DNA of 64,000 nt, from positions 62,001-126,000 of the forward strand of contig CAYFQW010000004.1 in assembly GCA_964345475.1 (NCBI GenBank), read 5' to 3'. Positions 16,257 through 25,861 of this stretch are shown piece by piece. Position 1 is the first letter of the stretch, and each line of letters begins with the position of its first letter. The notes under the pieces were generated by a model, which made no database searches, was not told where the DNA came from, and was given only the letters and a program-made list of their open reading frames with translations. Position numbers and translations under genes: made by a program. The DNA is from WRIS01 sp964345475 (GTDB taxonomy: Bacteria; Actinomycetota; Coriobacteriia; Coriobacteriales; Eggerthellaceae).

Positions 16257-17264
16257 ATGTTATCTGACAGGAGACAACGGGTTTTAAGTGCTCTTATAGA
16301 GGAGTATGTAGCCTTTGCCCTTCCCGTTGGCTCGCGTACTTTAGTTGAGCGATACCAGCTTGGAGTAAGCCCTGCAACGGTACGTAACGAGCTTTCAATC
16401 CTTGAGGATGCAGGCTATATTGTTCAGCCCCACACCTCTGCTGGGCGCGTCCCGACCGATAGCGGATATCGAAGTTTTGTAGATACGCTCCTTGAATCTG
16501 ATACGATTCAGGAAAAAAACCATGAGGCAGAGGTGTTAAATGAGCTGCGCGAAACCGCAACAGAGCTTGACGACCTCCTTGATAGAACCTCAGCCGCTCT
16601 CTCCCGATTGACCGATTGCTTGTCAATCGTCTGGGCTCCTTCTTTAGCACTTACGCAGATCAAGCATATTTCTTTGGTTTCTCTCGGTGACTACCAGGTC
16701 ATCATGGTTCTTGTAACTGAAGATGGCCAAGTTCTTAATCGCCATATCGAGTTTGCGGATAAAATTGATACCCAAGAGCTTGCAAAAACCCAAAATGCAC
16801 TCAACAAGCTTTTTGTCGGAAAGAATTTTCTTGAGGTTGGAAGGGAAATAAACTCTGACCTGCTTCCTAATTTGCAAGAGCCTCTCATGAGAATGGTTCT
16901 CGATGAAGTACTTGCCTGTCTTAAAGAAAGCAAACAGGGTAAAACTCACCAGTTGGGGGTCTCCTCGCTTTTAAAAAAACCTGAGTTTTGTCATTCGCAT
17001 TCTTTACTTCCTATTTTGCAAATATTGGAGGATAATGCCGTTCTGTTTCATATTTTCGATGGCGAAACAAACGAAAAAGAAACAGTTGTCCGCATAGGGA
17101 GTGAGAATGCCACAAAAAGCCTTTCAGGCGTTTCTGTGGTTGCTGGACATTATGGGCGCGAAGAAGCCGCGGGTGTTGTGGCGGTAATTGGCCCCACACG
17201 TATGGATTACTCACGCGTACTGAAAGCAGTGCATGCTGCCCAAGAAGTACTAAAAGATATTTAA
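16257..17264 (+). CDS. hrcA: Heat-inducible transcription repressor HrcA
   Basis: Represses heat-shock operons by binding CIRCE, with GroEL as its usual co-factor. The N-terminal winged helix (MLSDRRQRVLSALIEEYVAF to SPATVRNELSILEDAGYIVQ) carries PHTSAGRVPTDSGYR just after it, a family signature. The ATG at 16257 has AAAGGAG five bases before it; the in-frame ATG at 16224 directly abuts the CIRCE element and is rejected. It is followed by dnaJ after 34 bases. Confidence 0.95.
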   Translation: MLSDRRQRVLSALIEEYVAFALPVGSRTLVERYQLGVSPATVRNELSILEDAGYIVQPHTSAGRVPTDSGYRSFVDTLLESDTIQEKNHEAEVLNELRETATELDDLLDRTSAALSRLTDCLSIVWAPSLALTQIKHISLVSLGDYQVIMVLVTEDGQVLNRHIEFADKIDTQELAKTQNALNKLFVGKNFLEVGREINSDLLPNLQEPLMRMVLDEVLACLKESKQGKTHQLGVSSLLKKPEFCHSHSLLPILQILEDNAVLFHIFDGETNEKETVVRIGSENATKSLSGVSVVAGHYGREEAAGVVAVIGPTRMDYSRVLKAVHAAQEVLKDI

Positions 17265-17298
17265 ATGAGAGTCAAATTCGAAATATGGAGTATGAGTG

Positions 17299-18423
17299 AT
17301 GGCAAAAGATCTATATGAGGTGCTTGGTGTTTCTAAGGATGCAAGCGACGAAGAGATAAAGAAAGCGTTTAGAAAAAAAGCTCGCGAGCTTCATCCCGAT
17401 ATCAACAAAGCGAGCGATGCAGAAGATAGGTTCAAGGAGTTAAATGAAGCCTACGATGTTTTAAGCGATCCAAATAAACGCTCTCAGTATGATCGCTTTG
17501 GGTCGATCCCAGGGGCTGCCGGAGGCTACGGAGGCGGCTATGTCGACCTGGAAGATCTTTTCGGAGGCGGCTTTGGCATGGGTGACCTCTTCAGCTCCTT
17601 TTTCGGAGGTGGTGGTTCAGCTGGCACGATTCGCAAAGAGGGACGGGATATGGGTGTTGGGCTGCGCCTCACCCTTGAAGAAGTCGCTCTTGGAGCGAAG
17701 AAGGAAATCGTGTACGACCGATTGGCACCTTGCCCCGACTGCGAAGGGTCTGGTTTTGGGGAAGATGGACGAGAGACGGTCTGTGCGGATTGCAACGGAC
17801 GCGGCCGCGTAGTGAGCGTACAACAGACATTTTTAGGAGATATGCAAACAACCTCGACTTGCAAGTCCTGTAGCGGGACGGGTAAGACTATAGAAAACCC
17901 TTGTCCTGAGTGTGAGGGGCAAGGAAGGGTACCCGACAGACAGAGAATAACGGTAGAAGTACCCGCGGGCATTAGAGACTCGCAACAGCTGAGGCTTTCT
18001 GGCTTCGGCGAGGCGGGCATGCAAGGTGCCCTTGCAGGTGATCTCATCGTCACCTGCCGTATCCAACCTCACGAATTCTTCGAGCGAGATGGTGACAACC
18101 TTCACGCGCGGGCGAACATATCGATAGTACAGGCAGCTCTTGGAGCCGAAATTGAAATTGACGGTATTTTTGAAGACGAACCTGTCAAAGTACGAATTCC
18201 TGAGGGCTGTCAAAACGAGCAGGTGGTTACAGTTCGCGGAAAGGGTATGCCTCGGTTTAGAGGTAGTTCGCGGGGCGATATGAATGTCCATATCAACGTT
18301 CTTGTTCCGAAAAAGCTCAGCAAGAGCCAAAGAGAGCTTTTAGAAGAACTTGCGAAAGACATGGGTGAAGATTTTTCTGAAGAGCGCACGCCACTTCAGA
18401 AGTTACGGGATGTTTTTCACTGA
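17299..18423 (+). CDS. dnaJ: Chaperone DnaJ
   Basis: Hsp40 co-chaperone of DnaK. The J domain (residues 3-65) has the HPD triad; a glycine-rich stretch follows. Four zinc-binding repeats are present: CPDCEGSG, CADCNGRG, CKSCSGTG and CPECEGQG. The C-terminal substrate domains complete 374 residues. GTG at 17296 and ATG at 17299 are adjacent; GGAG eight bases before the ATG favours it. The hrcA-dnaJ pair behind CIRCE, without grpE or dnaK, implies those genes are elsewhere. Confidence 0.96.
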   Translation: MAKDLYEVLGVSKDASDEEIKKAFRKKARELHPDINKASDAEDRFKELNEAYDVLSDPNKRSQYDRFGSIPGAAGGYGGGYVDLEDLFGGGFGMGDLFSSFFGGGGSAGTIRKEGRDMGVGLRLTLEEVALGAKKEIVYDRLAPCPDCEGSGFGEDGRETVCADCNGRGRVVSVQQTFLGDMQTTSTCKSCSGTGKTIENPCPECEGQGRVPDRQRITVEVPAGIRDSQQLRLSGFGEAGMQGALAGDLIVTCRIQPHEFFERDGDNLHARANISIVQAALGAEIEIDGIFEDEPVKVRIPEGCQNEQVVTVRGKGMPRFRGSSRGDMNVHINVLVPKKLSKSQRELLEELAKDMGEDFSEERTPLQKLRDVFH

Positions 18424-18424
18424 T

Positions 18425-19264
18425 ATGGCACTGCCTCATTTTTTTCTCGAAACACAAATTCTTGAGCATGAGCTTGAGCCCATGTTCTCTTTACGTTTAA
18501 GCAAAGACGACCTTGCCCATGCGCGTGTTCTTCGCCTAAAGCCGCCTGAGCATATTGCTGTCATCGATGCTACAGGCGTTTATTATGAATGCAAAATAGT
18601 TCAGTTTGATGCAGCCGGGCTCTTTGTACGAATAAGTCGTAAGGCGGCGGATGCAAACAGCCAAAGACCTTGGCTTACGCTTGCTTTAGGCCTCTCGAAA
18701 GCCAACAAGATGGATATGGTTATGAGGAGTGCAACCGAGTTAGGCGTGAATGCATTCATTCCGTTTTCATGCGAGCGTAGTGTCGTCAAGCTCGATGAAA
18801 GAAAAAACGAAACGCGCCTATCAAGGTGGCGCGCAATCCTAAAAAGCGCAGCTATGCAAAGTGGGCAGGTGCGCATACCCGAGCTGGATACCCCTAAGAC
18901 ATTCGATGAGCTGTGCCTCTGTGCGGAGCACGCACACCTCGTTTTGATATGTTGGGAAGAAGAGGAAGAGGCACAACTTGGCGATGTGCTCGTACGTGCA
19001 TTGTTGACGCAGGGTATCCGTCTTGAAGATGCACGTATATTGCTTATTATAGGTCCTGAAGGAGGCCTTTCATTTTCCGAAATTGCGCTCATACAGGCCT
19101 CGAATCCCTTCGCTTTCACAGTGAGCCTGGGGCCTTCTATTCTGCGTACTGAAACGGCAGGCATCATAGCCCCTGCCTTAACCCTGTATGAGCTTGATAG
19201 GATGAAGCGAACAGAGCTCCAAGAGCAAATTTTCAAGCCTATTGTTTGTCAGAATGCAATCTGA
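18425..19264 (+). CDS. rsmE: 16S rRNA m3U1498 methyltransferase
   Basis: SPOUT-class enzyme that methylates U1498 of 16S rRNA. The N-terminal PUA-like part starts MALPHFFLETQILEHE. The SPOUT knot shows LALGLSKANKMDMVMRSATE, then IGPEGGLSFSEIALI and SLGPSILRTETA, which form the SAM site. The frame is open upstream into dnaJ, but family alignment favours ATG 18425, one base after the dnaJ stop. The length becomes 279 residues. prmA, often between dnaJ and rsmE, is absent. Confidence 0.92.
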   Translation: MALPHFFLETQILEHELEPMFSLRLSKDDLAHARVLRLKPPEHIAVIDATGVYYECKIVQFDAAGLFVRISRKAADANSQRPWLTLALGLSKANKMDMVMRSATELGVNAFIPFSCERSVVKLDERKNETRLSRWRAILKSAAMQSGQVRIPELDTPKTFDELCLCAEHAHLVLICWEEEEEAQLGDVLVRALLTQGIRLEDARILLIIGPEGGLSFSEIALIQASNPFAFTVSLGPSILRTETAGIIAPALTLYELDRMKRTELQEQIFKPIVCQNAI

Positions 19265-19277
19265 ATGGTAGGAAGCC

Positions 19278-20477
19278 GTGAAGTTCAACGTCATTAATCT
19301 CGGGTGCAGGGTGAACCGTGTTGAATCCGATGGTTTTGCGGCTTCTCTTACTGCACACGCTTGGGAGCCCAGCGGAGTGTCCGAAGCCGATGTTATCATC
19401 ATAAACACCTGTACGGTAACTGGAGAAGCCGAGAAAAAAACGCGAAAGGCGGTACGGAAAGCACTTAAGGACAATACGAGTGCTGCTGTGGTGGTAACAG
19501 GTTGTGCAGCGTCTATTGACCCCGATACCTATCGGGCACTCGATAAGCGAGTTAGGCTTGTGGCAGACAAAGGAATCGTCGTTGAAGAAGTCTTGAGACA
19601 ATGTGGCCATTGTTCTCAAAGCAAGGTAGAGGTGGGTACTGAGCTTCGCTTCGGCGATGATTATATGAGTCGCCCTGGTGTGAAAATTCAAGATGGGTGT
19701 GATAACGCCTGCAGCTACTGCATCGTACATAAAGCTCGGGGCAAAGCCAGAAGCCGTGCCTATGACGAAGTTTTGAAAGAAGTACAAGCTCTCGGACAAG
19801 CCGGCGCCAAAGAATTAGTTTTAACAGGCATAGATCTGGGTTCATACAGAGATGGCCACAGAGATCTCTGTGATCTTTTAAAAGGGATTCTTGAGAACAC
19901 GGAAGACCTGCGCATACGCCTGTCCAGCATAGAGCCTCACACCGTAAATCTTTCTCTGGCCGATCTTATGGTTGAGGCAGAAGGTCGGCTTTGCCGATAC
20001 CTTCACATACCTCTTCAGTCGGGGTCCGATAGAATTCTATCTGAAATGAAACGGCTCTACACAAGCGAGCAGTTTGAAAGCATGGTTTGCTCGCTGTATG
20101 AAAAAGTTCCTGAATTATCTATCAGCACCGATATGATAGTCGGATTTCCCTCCGAGTCGCGAAGCGATTTTGAGGAGAGCAAAGCGGTGGCACGAAGGTG
20201 TCGTTTTTCCAAAATTCACGTTTTCCCCTATTCCCCTCGAAAAAACACACCTGCAGCCCAGCGCCAGGATCAGATCGAGCCGTCACTCAAAAAAGCACGA
20301 GCGAAAGAGCTCATGCAGCTCAGTGATGTGTTACGGGAGGAGGATAGGCGTCGAAGAGAGGGGACGGCCGAATGGGTTCTTGTTGAATCAAGGGGATATG
20401 GCATGAGTGAAAGCTATCATCGCATTGAGCTGCCACATGATACACGTGCAGGCGAATTGTTGAAACTATTTTTATAA
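19278..20477 (+). CDS. mtaB: tRNA t6A37 methylthiotransferase MtaB
   Basis: Radical SAM enzyme that adds a methylthio group to t6A37 in tRNAs for ANN codons. The N-terminal cluster domain begins KFNVINLGCRVNRVESDG with further cysteines in NTCTV and TGCAA. The radical SAM motif is CDNACSYC (near residue 143). The TRAM domain is short or poorly kept at the C-terminus. The GTG start has AGGAAG ahead. The sequence LGCRVN-ES is typical of MtaB rather than MiaB or RimO, which are both elsewhere in this window. Confidence 0.92.
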   Translation: MKFNVINLGCRVNRVESDGFAASLTAHAWEPSGVSEADVIIINTCTVTGEAEKKTRKAVRKALKDNTSAAVVVTGCAASIDPDTYRALDKRVRLVADKGIVVEEVLRQCGHCSQSKVEVGTELRFGDDYMSRPGVKIQDGCDNACSYCIVHKARGKARSRAYDEVLKEVQALGQAGAKELVLTGIDLGSYRDGHRDLCDLLKGILENTEDLRIRLSSIEPHTVNLSLADLMVEAEGRLCRYLHIPLQSGSDRILSEMKRLYTSEQFESMVCSLYEKVPELSISTDMIVGFPSESRSDFEESKAVARRCRFSKIHVFPYSPRKNTPAAQRQDQIEPSLKKARAKELMQLSDVLREEDRRRREGTAEWVLVESRGYGMSESYHRIELPHDTRAGELLKLFL

Positions 20478-20512
20478 GGTGAAGAGCTGGTACTTTAGTA
20501 TAGAATGAAAGC

Positions 20513-21484
20513 ATGATAGATACGAGCCACATAAGCCTTACGATACCCGACCACCTCGATATGGCGGCTTTTACGGGTCATGCGGATGAGTACCTGCGCA
20601 TGATAGAGGACTCTTTCCACTCGCGTCTCACCGTAAGGGGCAACTCCATTGAGATTACAGGCGATTCAGCCGAAGTACAAAGCCTCACTGCCTTGTTTGC
20701 TGACATGATACGCATGGTAGAGCAAGGAGAGCGTCCGGACACTGAGTATCTTCGCCAGGCTGTTGAATTTGCCCGCACTGCCGAATTTAGCCCTCGGATT
20801 CTTCGGGATGATGTTCTTTTAATGCATCGTGGGCGTGCTATCCGCCCCAAAACATCGGGTCAAAAAAAATATGTGGATGCCATTCGAAATAATATTATTA
20901 CCTTTGGCATAGGCCCGGCAGGCACAGGAAAAACCTATTTAGCCATGGCGATGGCAGTTGCTGCCCTCAAACGAAAAGAGGTAGGACGCCTCATTCTCAG
21001 CCGCCCTATTGTTGAGGCAGGCGAAAACCTCGGCTTTCTACCCGGCTCGCTTATAGAAAAAGTTGATCCCTATATCCGCCCTCTTTATGATGCTTTATAT
21101 GACATGACCGATACGGAATGGGCCAATCAGATGATTGAAGACGGAGTCATCGAGATTGCACCTTTGGCTTTTATGAGAGGCCGGACATTGAATGACAGCT
21201 TCATTGTCCTCGACGAAGCTCAAAACACGACTCATGAACAGATGAAAATGTTTCTCACGAGGTTGGGCTTTGGTTCAAAGATGGTTGTCACCGGGGACAT
21301 CACGCAGCTCGATCTTCCCTCTGGTGCATCTGGTCTCAAAGGGGTTCGGCGAATAGTAGGAGGTCTTGAAAATATTGCTTTTTGCGACTTTAGCGGAAAA
21401 GACATCGTAAGGCACTCTCTTGTTGGTGCAATTGTGGCGGCATATGAAAAAGCAGGTAGGGAAGATAATGGAAATACTCATTAG
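20513..21484 (+). CDS. phoH: PhoH family ATPase
   Basis: P-loop ATPase of the PhoH family, often linked to RNA metabolism. The Walker A is GPAGTGKTYLAMAMAV (near residue 137) and the Walker B FIVLDEAQNTTHEQ. Conserved motifs LSRPIVEAGE and GFLPGS also match. An N-terminal domain of about 110 residues precedes the core. Its last 17 bases overlap ybeY, a nearly universal neighbour, and both probably act in ribosome or RNA quality. Confidence 0.94.
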   Translation: MIDTSHISLTIPDHLDMAAFTGHADEYLRMIEDSFHSRLTVRGNSIEITGDSAEVQSLTALFADMIRMVEQGERPDTEYLRQAVEFARTAEFSPRILRDDVLLMHRGRAIRPKTSGQKKYVDAIRNNIITFGIGPAGTGKTYLAMAMAVAALKRKEVGRLILSRPIVEAGENLGFLPGSLIEKVDPYIRPLYDALYDMTDTEWANQMIEDGVIEIAPLAFMRGRTLNDSFIVLDEAQNTTHEQMKMFLTRLGFGSKMVVTGDITQLDLPSGASGLKGVRRIVGGLENIAFCDFSGKDIVRHSLVGAIVAAYEKAGREDNGNTH

Positions 21485-21935
21485 ATACGACCATGGTGAA
21501 GAAGATCTCGAGGACCTCGATATAGAAGGGCTCGCTACGTTTGTGCTTACAAGTGAAAACCAGGTAGATGCCTGTGAAGTGTCTATTGCTTTCATCGACA
21601 ATGAGACGATGGAAGACCTCAACTGGAGGCATCGACAGAAAAAGGGTCCGACCGATGTTCTCTCCTTTGAATGCGATGAAGAACAAGACTATATGCAATT
21701 TGGTGAGTGCAGCTTCATATTGGGCGATGTTGTAATCGCCCCTGATATTGCCCGAAGCCAAGCTTTAGAGTATGGCTCTGAGTTTGAAGAGGAAATATAC
21801 TTGTTACTTGTGCATGGCCTGCTGCATCTTTGTGGCTATGATCACGAGGAGGAGTCTGAAGCAAGAGATATGGAAGCGCGTGAAGCCAGTCTCTTGTCGC
21901 AGTGGGGGAAGAAACAATTCGATGAAAAAGAATGA
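21468..21935 (+). CDS. ybeY: Endoribonuclease YbeY
   Basis: Zinc endoribonuclease for 16S rRNA maturation and ribosome quality control. The metal-binding motif HGLLHLCGYDHE has all three histidines. LNWRHRQKKGPTDVLSFECD is the second family signature. Translation probably starts at ATG 21468 inside the end of phoH (overlap 17 bases), giving 155 residues; the frame upstream from 21420 has no support. Its end overlaps the next gene by 14 bases. Confidence 0.94.
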   Translation: MEILIRYDHGEEDLEDLDIEGLATFVLTSENQVDACEVSIAFIDNETMEDLNWRHRQKKGPTDVLSFECDEEQDYMQFGECSFILGDVVIAPDIARSQALEYGSEFEEEIYLLLVHGLLHLCGYDHEEESEARDMEAREASLLSQWGKKQFDEKE

Positions 21936-22344
21936 CGACGTAAAGCAGCCGGCTCCTCAACGAGACGGAGAGGGACAAGGCACCTCTTTTGCGAATGCTT
22001 TCGTGTATGCGATACACGGTTTCCGCCATGCTCTTCAGACACAAAGAAATATGAGAATACACCTGGTCATCGCTTGTTTGGCAATACTTTTAGGGATAGT
22101 CCTCTCCCTGCCTCTCAGCTCGTGGCTTGCTGTTTTGATTTGCATAGCTGTAGTGTTGGGGCTCGAATGTATGAATACAGCGATAGAACATACTGTCGAC
22201 TTACTGGTACAAGAGTATCGCATGCATGCGAAGCATGCGAAGGATTGTGCCGCAGCGGCTGTATTGGTAGCCGCAGTTGTATCTTTAATCATAGGAATAC
22301 TTGTCTACGGATCGGCTCTATTACATGTGTTGGAGATTGTATGA
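21922..22344 (+). CDS. dgkA: Diacylglycerol/undecaprenol kinase family protein
   Basis: Small integral-membrane kinase; Gram-positive members phosphorylate undecaprenol to supply the cell-wall lipid carrier. The 140-residue protein has a polar N-terminus (about 22 residues), FANAFVYAIHGFRHALQTQRN, and three membrane helices. The catalytic motif GLECMNTAIEHTVDLL lies between the second and third helix. ATG 21922 overlaps the end of ybeY by 14 bases, and its TGA overlaps the era ATG. Which lipid it uses cannot be told from sequence alone. Confidence 0.9.
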   Translation: MKKNDDVKQPAPQRDGEGQGTSFANAFVYAIHGFRHALQTQRNMRIHLVIACLAILLGIVLSLPLSSWLAVLICIAVVLGLECMNTAIEHTVDLLVQEYRMHAKHAKDCAAAAVLVAAVVSLIIGILVYGSALLHVLEIV

Positions 22345-23261
22345 TCGAAGAGAAAAAAGAAACGGGCTTCAAATCAGGTTTCGTCACCTTAGTCGGCCGG
22401 CCTAACGCGGGTAAGTCTACACTCCTGAATGCCCTGCTGGGTAAAAAATATGCAATTACTTCTGATAAGGCGCAGACAACAAGACATCGCTTACGTGGAA
22501 TATTGAACGACGATTCATTTCAAATGATCATAGTTGATACACCCGGCTTGCATAAGCCCATAGATGCTCTTGGTGAAGAACTTAACCGTTCAGGCCTGAA
22601 GGCCCTGGAAGATGTAGATTGCATTGCTATGCTCGTGGATGCATCGAAACAGATCGGCAAGGGCGATCGTTGGGTAGTCGAGCAGATCTCGCGCTATGAT
22701 ATTCCTTTGCTCGGAGTCCTTACCAAAACCGATTTGGTGGACGAAGAATGCTTACAACAACAGGTAAAAGACCTTGAGGAGCTACTTGACTGGCACGGTT
22801 TGGTAACGCTGTCAGCGCAAGAAGAACAGGGTCTCGACATGTTTGTGGACCAGGTAGTAGCTGTTTTGCCCGAAGGGCCTTTGTGGTATCCCAGAGATAT
22901 GAAAAGTGACCAGCCAGATGAAATTCTCGTCGCAGAATTCATCCGCGAAAAAATACTTCTTGGGTTTCGTGATGAAGTTCCTCACGCCATTGGAGTGGCC
23001 TGTGATGAGATTAGCTACGACAAAGCACGACGCTTATACCTGATTACTGCAACGGTGTATGTCGAAAGGGAGAGCCAAAAAGGAATGATTATTGGAAAAG
23101 GAGGAGACTCCATAAAGCATATCGGAATGCTTGCCCGCCAAGACATTGAAGAGCATTTCGGGACGAAGGTGTACCTTGAGCTTAAGGTAAAGACAAAAAA
23201 GAACTGGCGCAAAGATTATAACCAAATCTTGAAGTTTGGTTACGGCGAGGGTGCCTATTAG
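22341..23261 (+). CDS. era: GTPase Era
   Basis: Essential GTPase for 16S rRNA processing and 30S assembly. G motifs are VGRPNAGKSTLLNALLG, DTPGLHK and LTKTDL. The C-terminal KH domain has KGMIIGKGGDSIKHIG and the usual end LELKVKTKKNWRKD. The true start is ATG 22341 (306 residues); the open frame upstream overlaps dgkA. Together with phoH, ybeY, dgkA and recO it forms the classic ribosome-maturation operon. Confidence 0.96.
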   Translation: MIEEKKETGFKSGFVTLVGRPNAGKSTLLNALLGKKYAITSDKAQTTRHRLRGILNDDSFQMIIVDTPGLHKPIDALGEELNRSGLKALEDVDCIAMLVDASKQIGKGDRWVVEQISRYDIPLLGVLTKTDLVDEECLQQQVKDLEELLDWHGLVTLSAQEEQGLDMFVDQVVAVLPEGPLWYPRDMKSDQPDEILVAEFIREKILLGFRDEVPHAIGVACDEISYDKARRLYLITATVYVERESQKGMIIGKGGDSIKHIGMLARQDIEEHFGTKVYLELKVKTKKNWRKDYNQILKFGYGEGAY

Positions 23262-23443
23262 TGCGCCTCCGCATGTAGTCTGCGCAAAGAGTATCAGTTT
23301 CGAGCTTCACCTTGATGGATTTGCTGCCTTTCTGTGTTTTTGATACCGAGGACTTTATAAAGGTTTGAAAGGGGAAGTTTCACTGTGAATGAAGAGGTCT
23401 TTCCGTTACAATACAGGCATCAATGATCAAGGAGATAGGTGAA

Positions 23444-24865
23444 ATGCTCTGCCCGAGATGCGGATATAAAAATTCCAAAGGTTCAAAATTTTGTTCCGAA
23501 TGCGGTCTATCTCTCCTTGCTGAGCAGAGCGGACATCCAGACGTATCGAACGGTATACTGGATATTCAACCGAAAGCGGATACCAGCCTGCCCTTAGAAG
23601 CTGCATCTGAAAAAGAACGTCACGCCGAACAAAGTAAAGAAAAGCCCACCGATTCTGTAAAGGGCGAGCCTGAACTAGAGAGTACAGGCATTCTCGATTT
23701 GCCGCCGTTGTTTGATGAAGATCTGGAAGTGGATACAGATATCCTCGATCACCCTATGCTTGCAGACGATTATGATGCGATTGCTCCACAAGATCCTGAA
23801 GAAGAGGGCGAGTATCTCATCGATGAGTATAGCCGCCCCCGTGAAAGTGCTTGGAGCTCAGGGGATACCATGGAGATGCCCCATCTTGCAGAGGAACCTC
23901 CCGCAGAGCAGATGGAGTATAAGGCACCTGAAAAAAAGAAACGCAGTAGAGGGAAGGTAGTTGCTATTGTATCCGTGCTCCTCCTTTTGCTTGTAGCTGG
24001 AGCTGCGGCAGGTGTTAGCTATCAGATGGAAATGTGGGGTGGTAAGACACTGCCTGACGTCGAGGGAAAAGATCTTGCTGAAGCTTCCCAAGTTATAGAA
24101 GAATGCGGTTTTGTGCCGAAACCCCTGTATGTGAAATCTGATGATACAGAAAACAAAGTACTCCTCATGGACCCTGGTGCAGGGAAGCGTCTGTCGAAGG
24201 GCAGTGAGGTGGTTCTCCAGGTAGCGACAGCCCGCATTATCCCTGAGCTTGTCGGTTTAGATCTCGAAGATGCTGAGTCAAGGCTTAAGGCCGAAGGCTT
24301 TGAGAACGTCGAGTTGCTTAGGGTGAAGTCGAACGAACCGGCCAATCTTGTCTTGGAGTCGAATCTTGAGGTTGGAACGAAGGCTAAGGCCCATACGCTT
24401 ATTACACTCACCATAGCCGAACCGTATACCGTGCCCTCGCTTGCTGGGCTCGACATAAACGAAGCATACGAAATCCTCGAAGCCGAAGGGTATGTGGTCG
24501 CAGAACTGTATGAGTACTCCGAGGAGCCTGAATATACCGTCTTGTCAAGTGATCCTGAAGCGGGCAGCGTCTTAGCTTCAGGATCTACTGTAAGCATTAT
24601 TTTAGCAAAATCTCGTTCGGCGGAGCTTATCGCGGCTACCAACTCCTACCTGGGGGGTCTCAGTTCTATTGAGCTCGGAGGAACCTTATACGAGATTCAG
24701 AGCATAGACTCTGTAATCTATGTGGACGGTAGCGAAACACAGGCTGTCTTAACTGTTGTTGGGGTGACCACTTTAGCTGATGGAGAGACTGTCAGGGGGA
24801 GTGCGAAACAAAAAACACTCAGCCTCTCTTGGAACGACGACAACAGCATAGCTAGTTATTATTAG
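23444..24865 (+). CDS. Zinc-ribbon membrane protein with PASTA repeats, function unknown
   Basis: A 473-residue protein with an unusual domain order. A four-cysteine zinc ribbon is at the N-terminus (MLCPRCGYKNSKGSKFCSEC, Cys 3, 6, 18, 21). An acidic linker of about 140 residues and a basic stop (KKKRSRGK) follow. A single membrane helix comes next (about 170-192), with three PASTA repeats outside, beginning near LPDVEGKDLAEA, IPELVGLDLEDAESR and VPSLAGLDINEAYE. The C-terminal 80 residues are unassigned. PASTA repeats bind muropeptides or peptidoglycan in wall kinases and PBPs, but no kinase or transpeptidase domain is present. The ATG at 23444 has AAGGAG nine bases ahead; the ATG at 23423 does not. 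It lies between era and recO. Confidence 0.8.
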   Translation: MLCPRCGYKNSKGSKFCSECGLSLLAEQSGHPDVSNGILDIQPKADTSLPLEAASEKERHAEQSKEKPTDSVKGEPELESTGILDLPPLFDEDLEVDTDILDHPMLADDYDAIAPQDPEEEGEYLIDEYSRPRESAWSSGDTMEMPHLAEEPPAEQMEYKAPEKKKRSRGKVVAIVSVLLLLLVAGAAAGVSYQMEMWGGKTLPDVEGKDLAEASQVIEECGFVPKPLYVKSDDTENKVLLMDPGAGKRLSKGSEVVLQVATARIIPELVGLDLEDAESRLKAEGFENVELLRVKSNEPANLVLESNLEVGTKAKAHTLITLTIAEPYTVPSLAGLDINEAYEILEAEGYVVAELYEYSEEPEYTVLSSDPEAGSVLASGSTVSIILAKSRSAELIAATNSYLGGLSSIELGGTLYEIQSIDSVIYVDGSETQAVLTVVGVTTLADGETVRGSAKQKTLSLSWNDDNSIASYY

Positions 24866-24883
24866 GGACAATGATTAGACAGA

Positions 24884-25657
24884 ATGGCTGCCTCGACGTA
24901 TACGGCTCGCGTTATAGTTCTCCGAAAAACAAAGCTTGGTGAAAGCGATCTCATACTTACCTTTTTGGCTCAGGACGGTTCTCAAATAAGGGCAGTAGCT
25001 AAAGGAGCCCGTAAACCGAACAGTAGCTTTTCTTCACGCCTCGAGCTTTATTCATGTGCGGAAGTGTTCTTTGCAAGGGGCAAAACACTCGATATCGTTA
25101 GAGAGGCCCGTCTCGTAGAAGGAAATGGGCAGATGGGGGTTGATCTTGCATATGCTGCGGCTGCTGCGCCCATGGCGGAACTCCTCGAAAAGATGAGTCA
25201 AGTGGGGCTTGAAAATGCGAAGCTTTTTGAAATGAGCGTGGTTGCACTCAAAACCCTGGGGAATACAAGTTTTGATGCGGTGCTAAGCATAAGTGCGGCC
25301 CATCTTTTGAAAGCCTTTGCTTTTTGCGGCTTGCGCCCTCATCTCGATACATGCCTCTCCTGTGGTCGAGAAATTGAATCGGTTTCGGGCGATCTGCTCG
25401 ATTTCAGCTTTCGGGAAGGTGGCTTAGTGTGTGCAGATTGCGCAAGCAGTCTCGACACTCTGGTCATCGATGCTGGCCTACTGCATTGGGTCCAGTATCT
25501 TCTGGGTACAAGTTTCGCAGATATAACCAAAAATTCCATGGATCCCAAATGTGCCTTTTCTCTTCTGCAATTCTGTCAAAGCTGGACGCGAGAGCATATA
25601 GGACAGCAGCTGAGATCCTTGAACTATCTGTTGACGAGCGGATTGTATGATATTTGA
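24884..25657 (+). CDS. recO: DNA repair protein RecO
   Basis: Loads RecA on SSB-coated DNA in the RecFOR pathway. The N-terminal OB fold starts TARVIVLRKTKLGESDLILT. The zinc-binding part shows CLSCGRE, then CADC about 25 residues later. The 257-residue length is typical. It sits 18 bases after the PASTA protein, so that gene has been inserted into the usual era-recO order. Confidence 0.93.
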   Translation: MAASTYTARVIVLRKTKLGESDLILTFLAQDGSQIRAVAKGARKPNSSFSSRLELYSCAEVFFARGKTLDIVREARLVEGNGQMGVDLAYAAAAAPMAELLEKMSQVGLENAKLFEMSVVALKTLGNTSFDAVLSISAAHLLKAFAFCGLRPHLDTCLSCGREIESVSGDLLDFSFREGGLVCADCASSLDTLVIDAGLLHWVQYLLGTSFADITKNSMDPKCAFSLLQFCQSWTREHIGQQLRSLNYLLTSGLYDI

Positions 25658-25861
25658 GAAGCCCAGGCTTTTGTACTTATGGGGTTTAAGGGCATTTCGT
25701 GATGTATGTTACGGCTTCGTCGTGTCCTTGCATGAAAACGAGTACAATATGTAGCTTGCACAATGCAAACCCCCAGCTTGGCTCATATGCCCCACCGCTT
25801 ATATGCTCAGCTGAGGGACGAACGAATTTAGGGCTACGAAGGTAGCAAGAAAGGTGGAATC

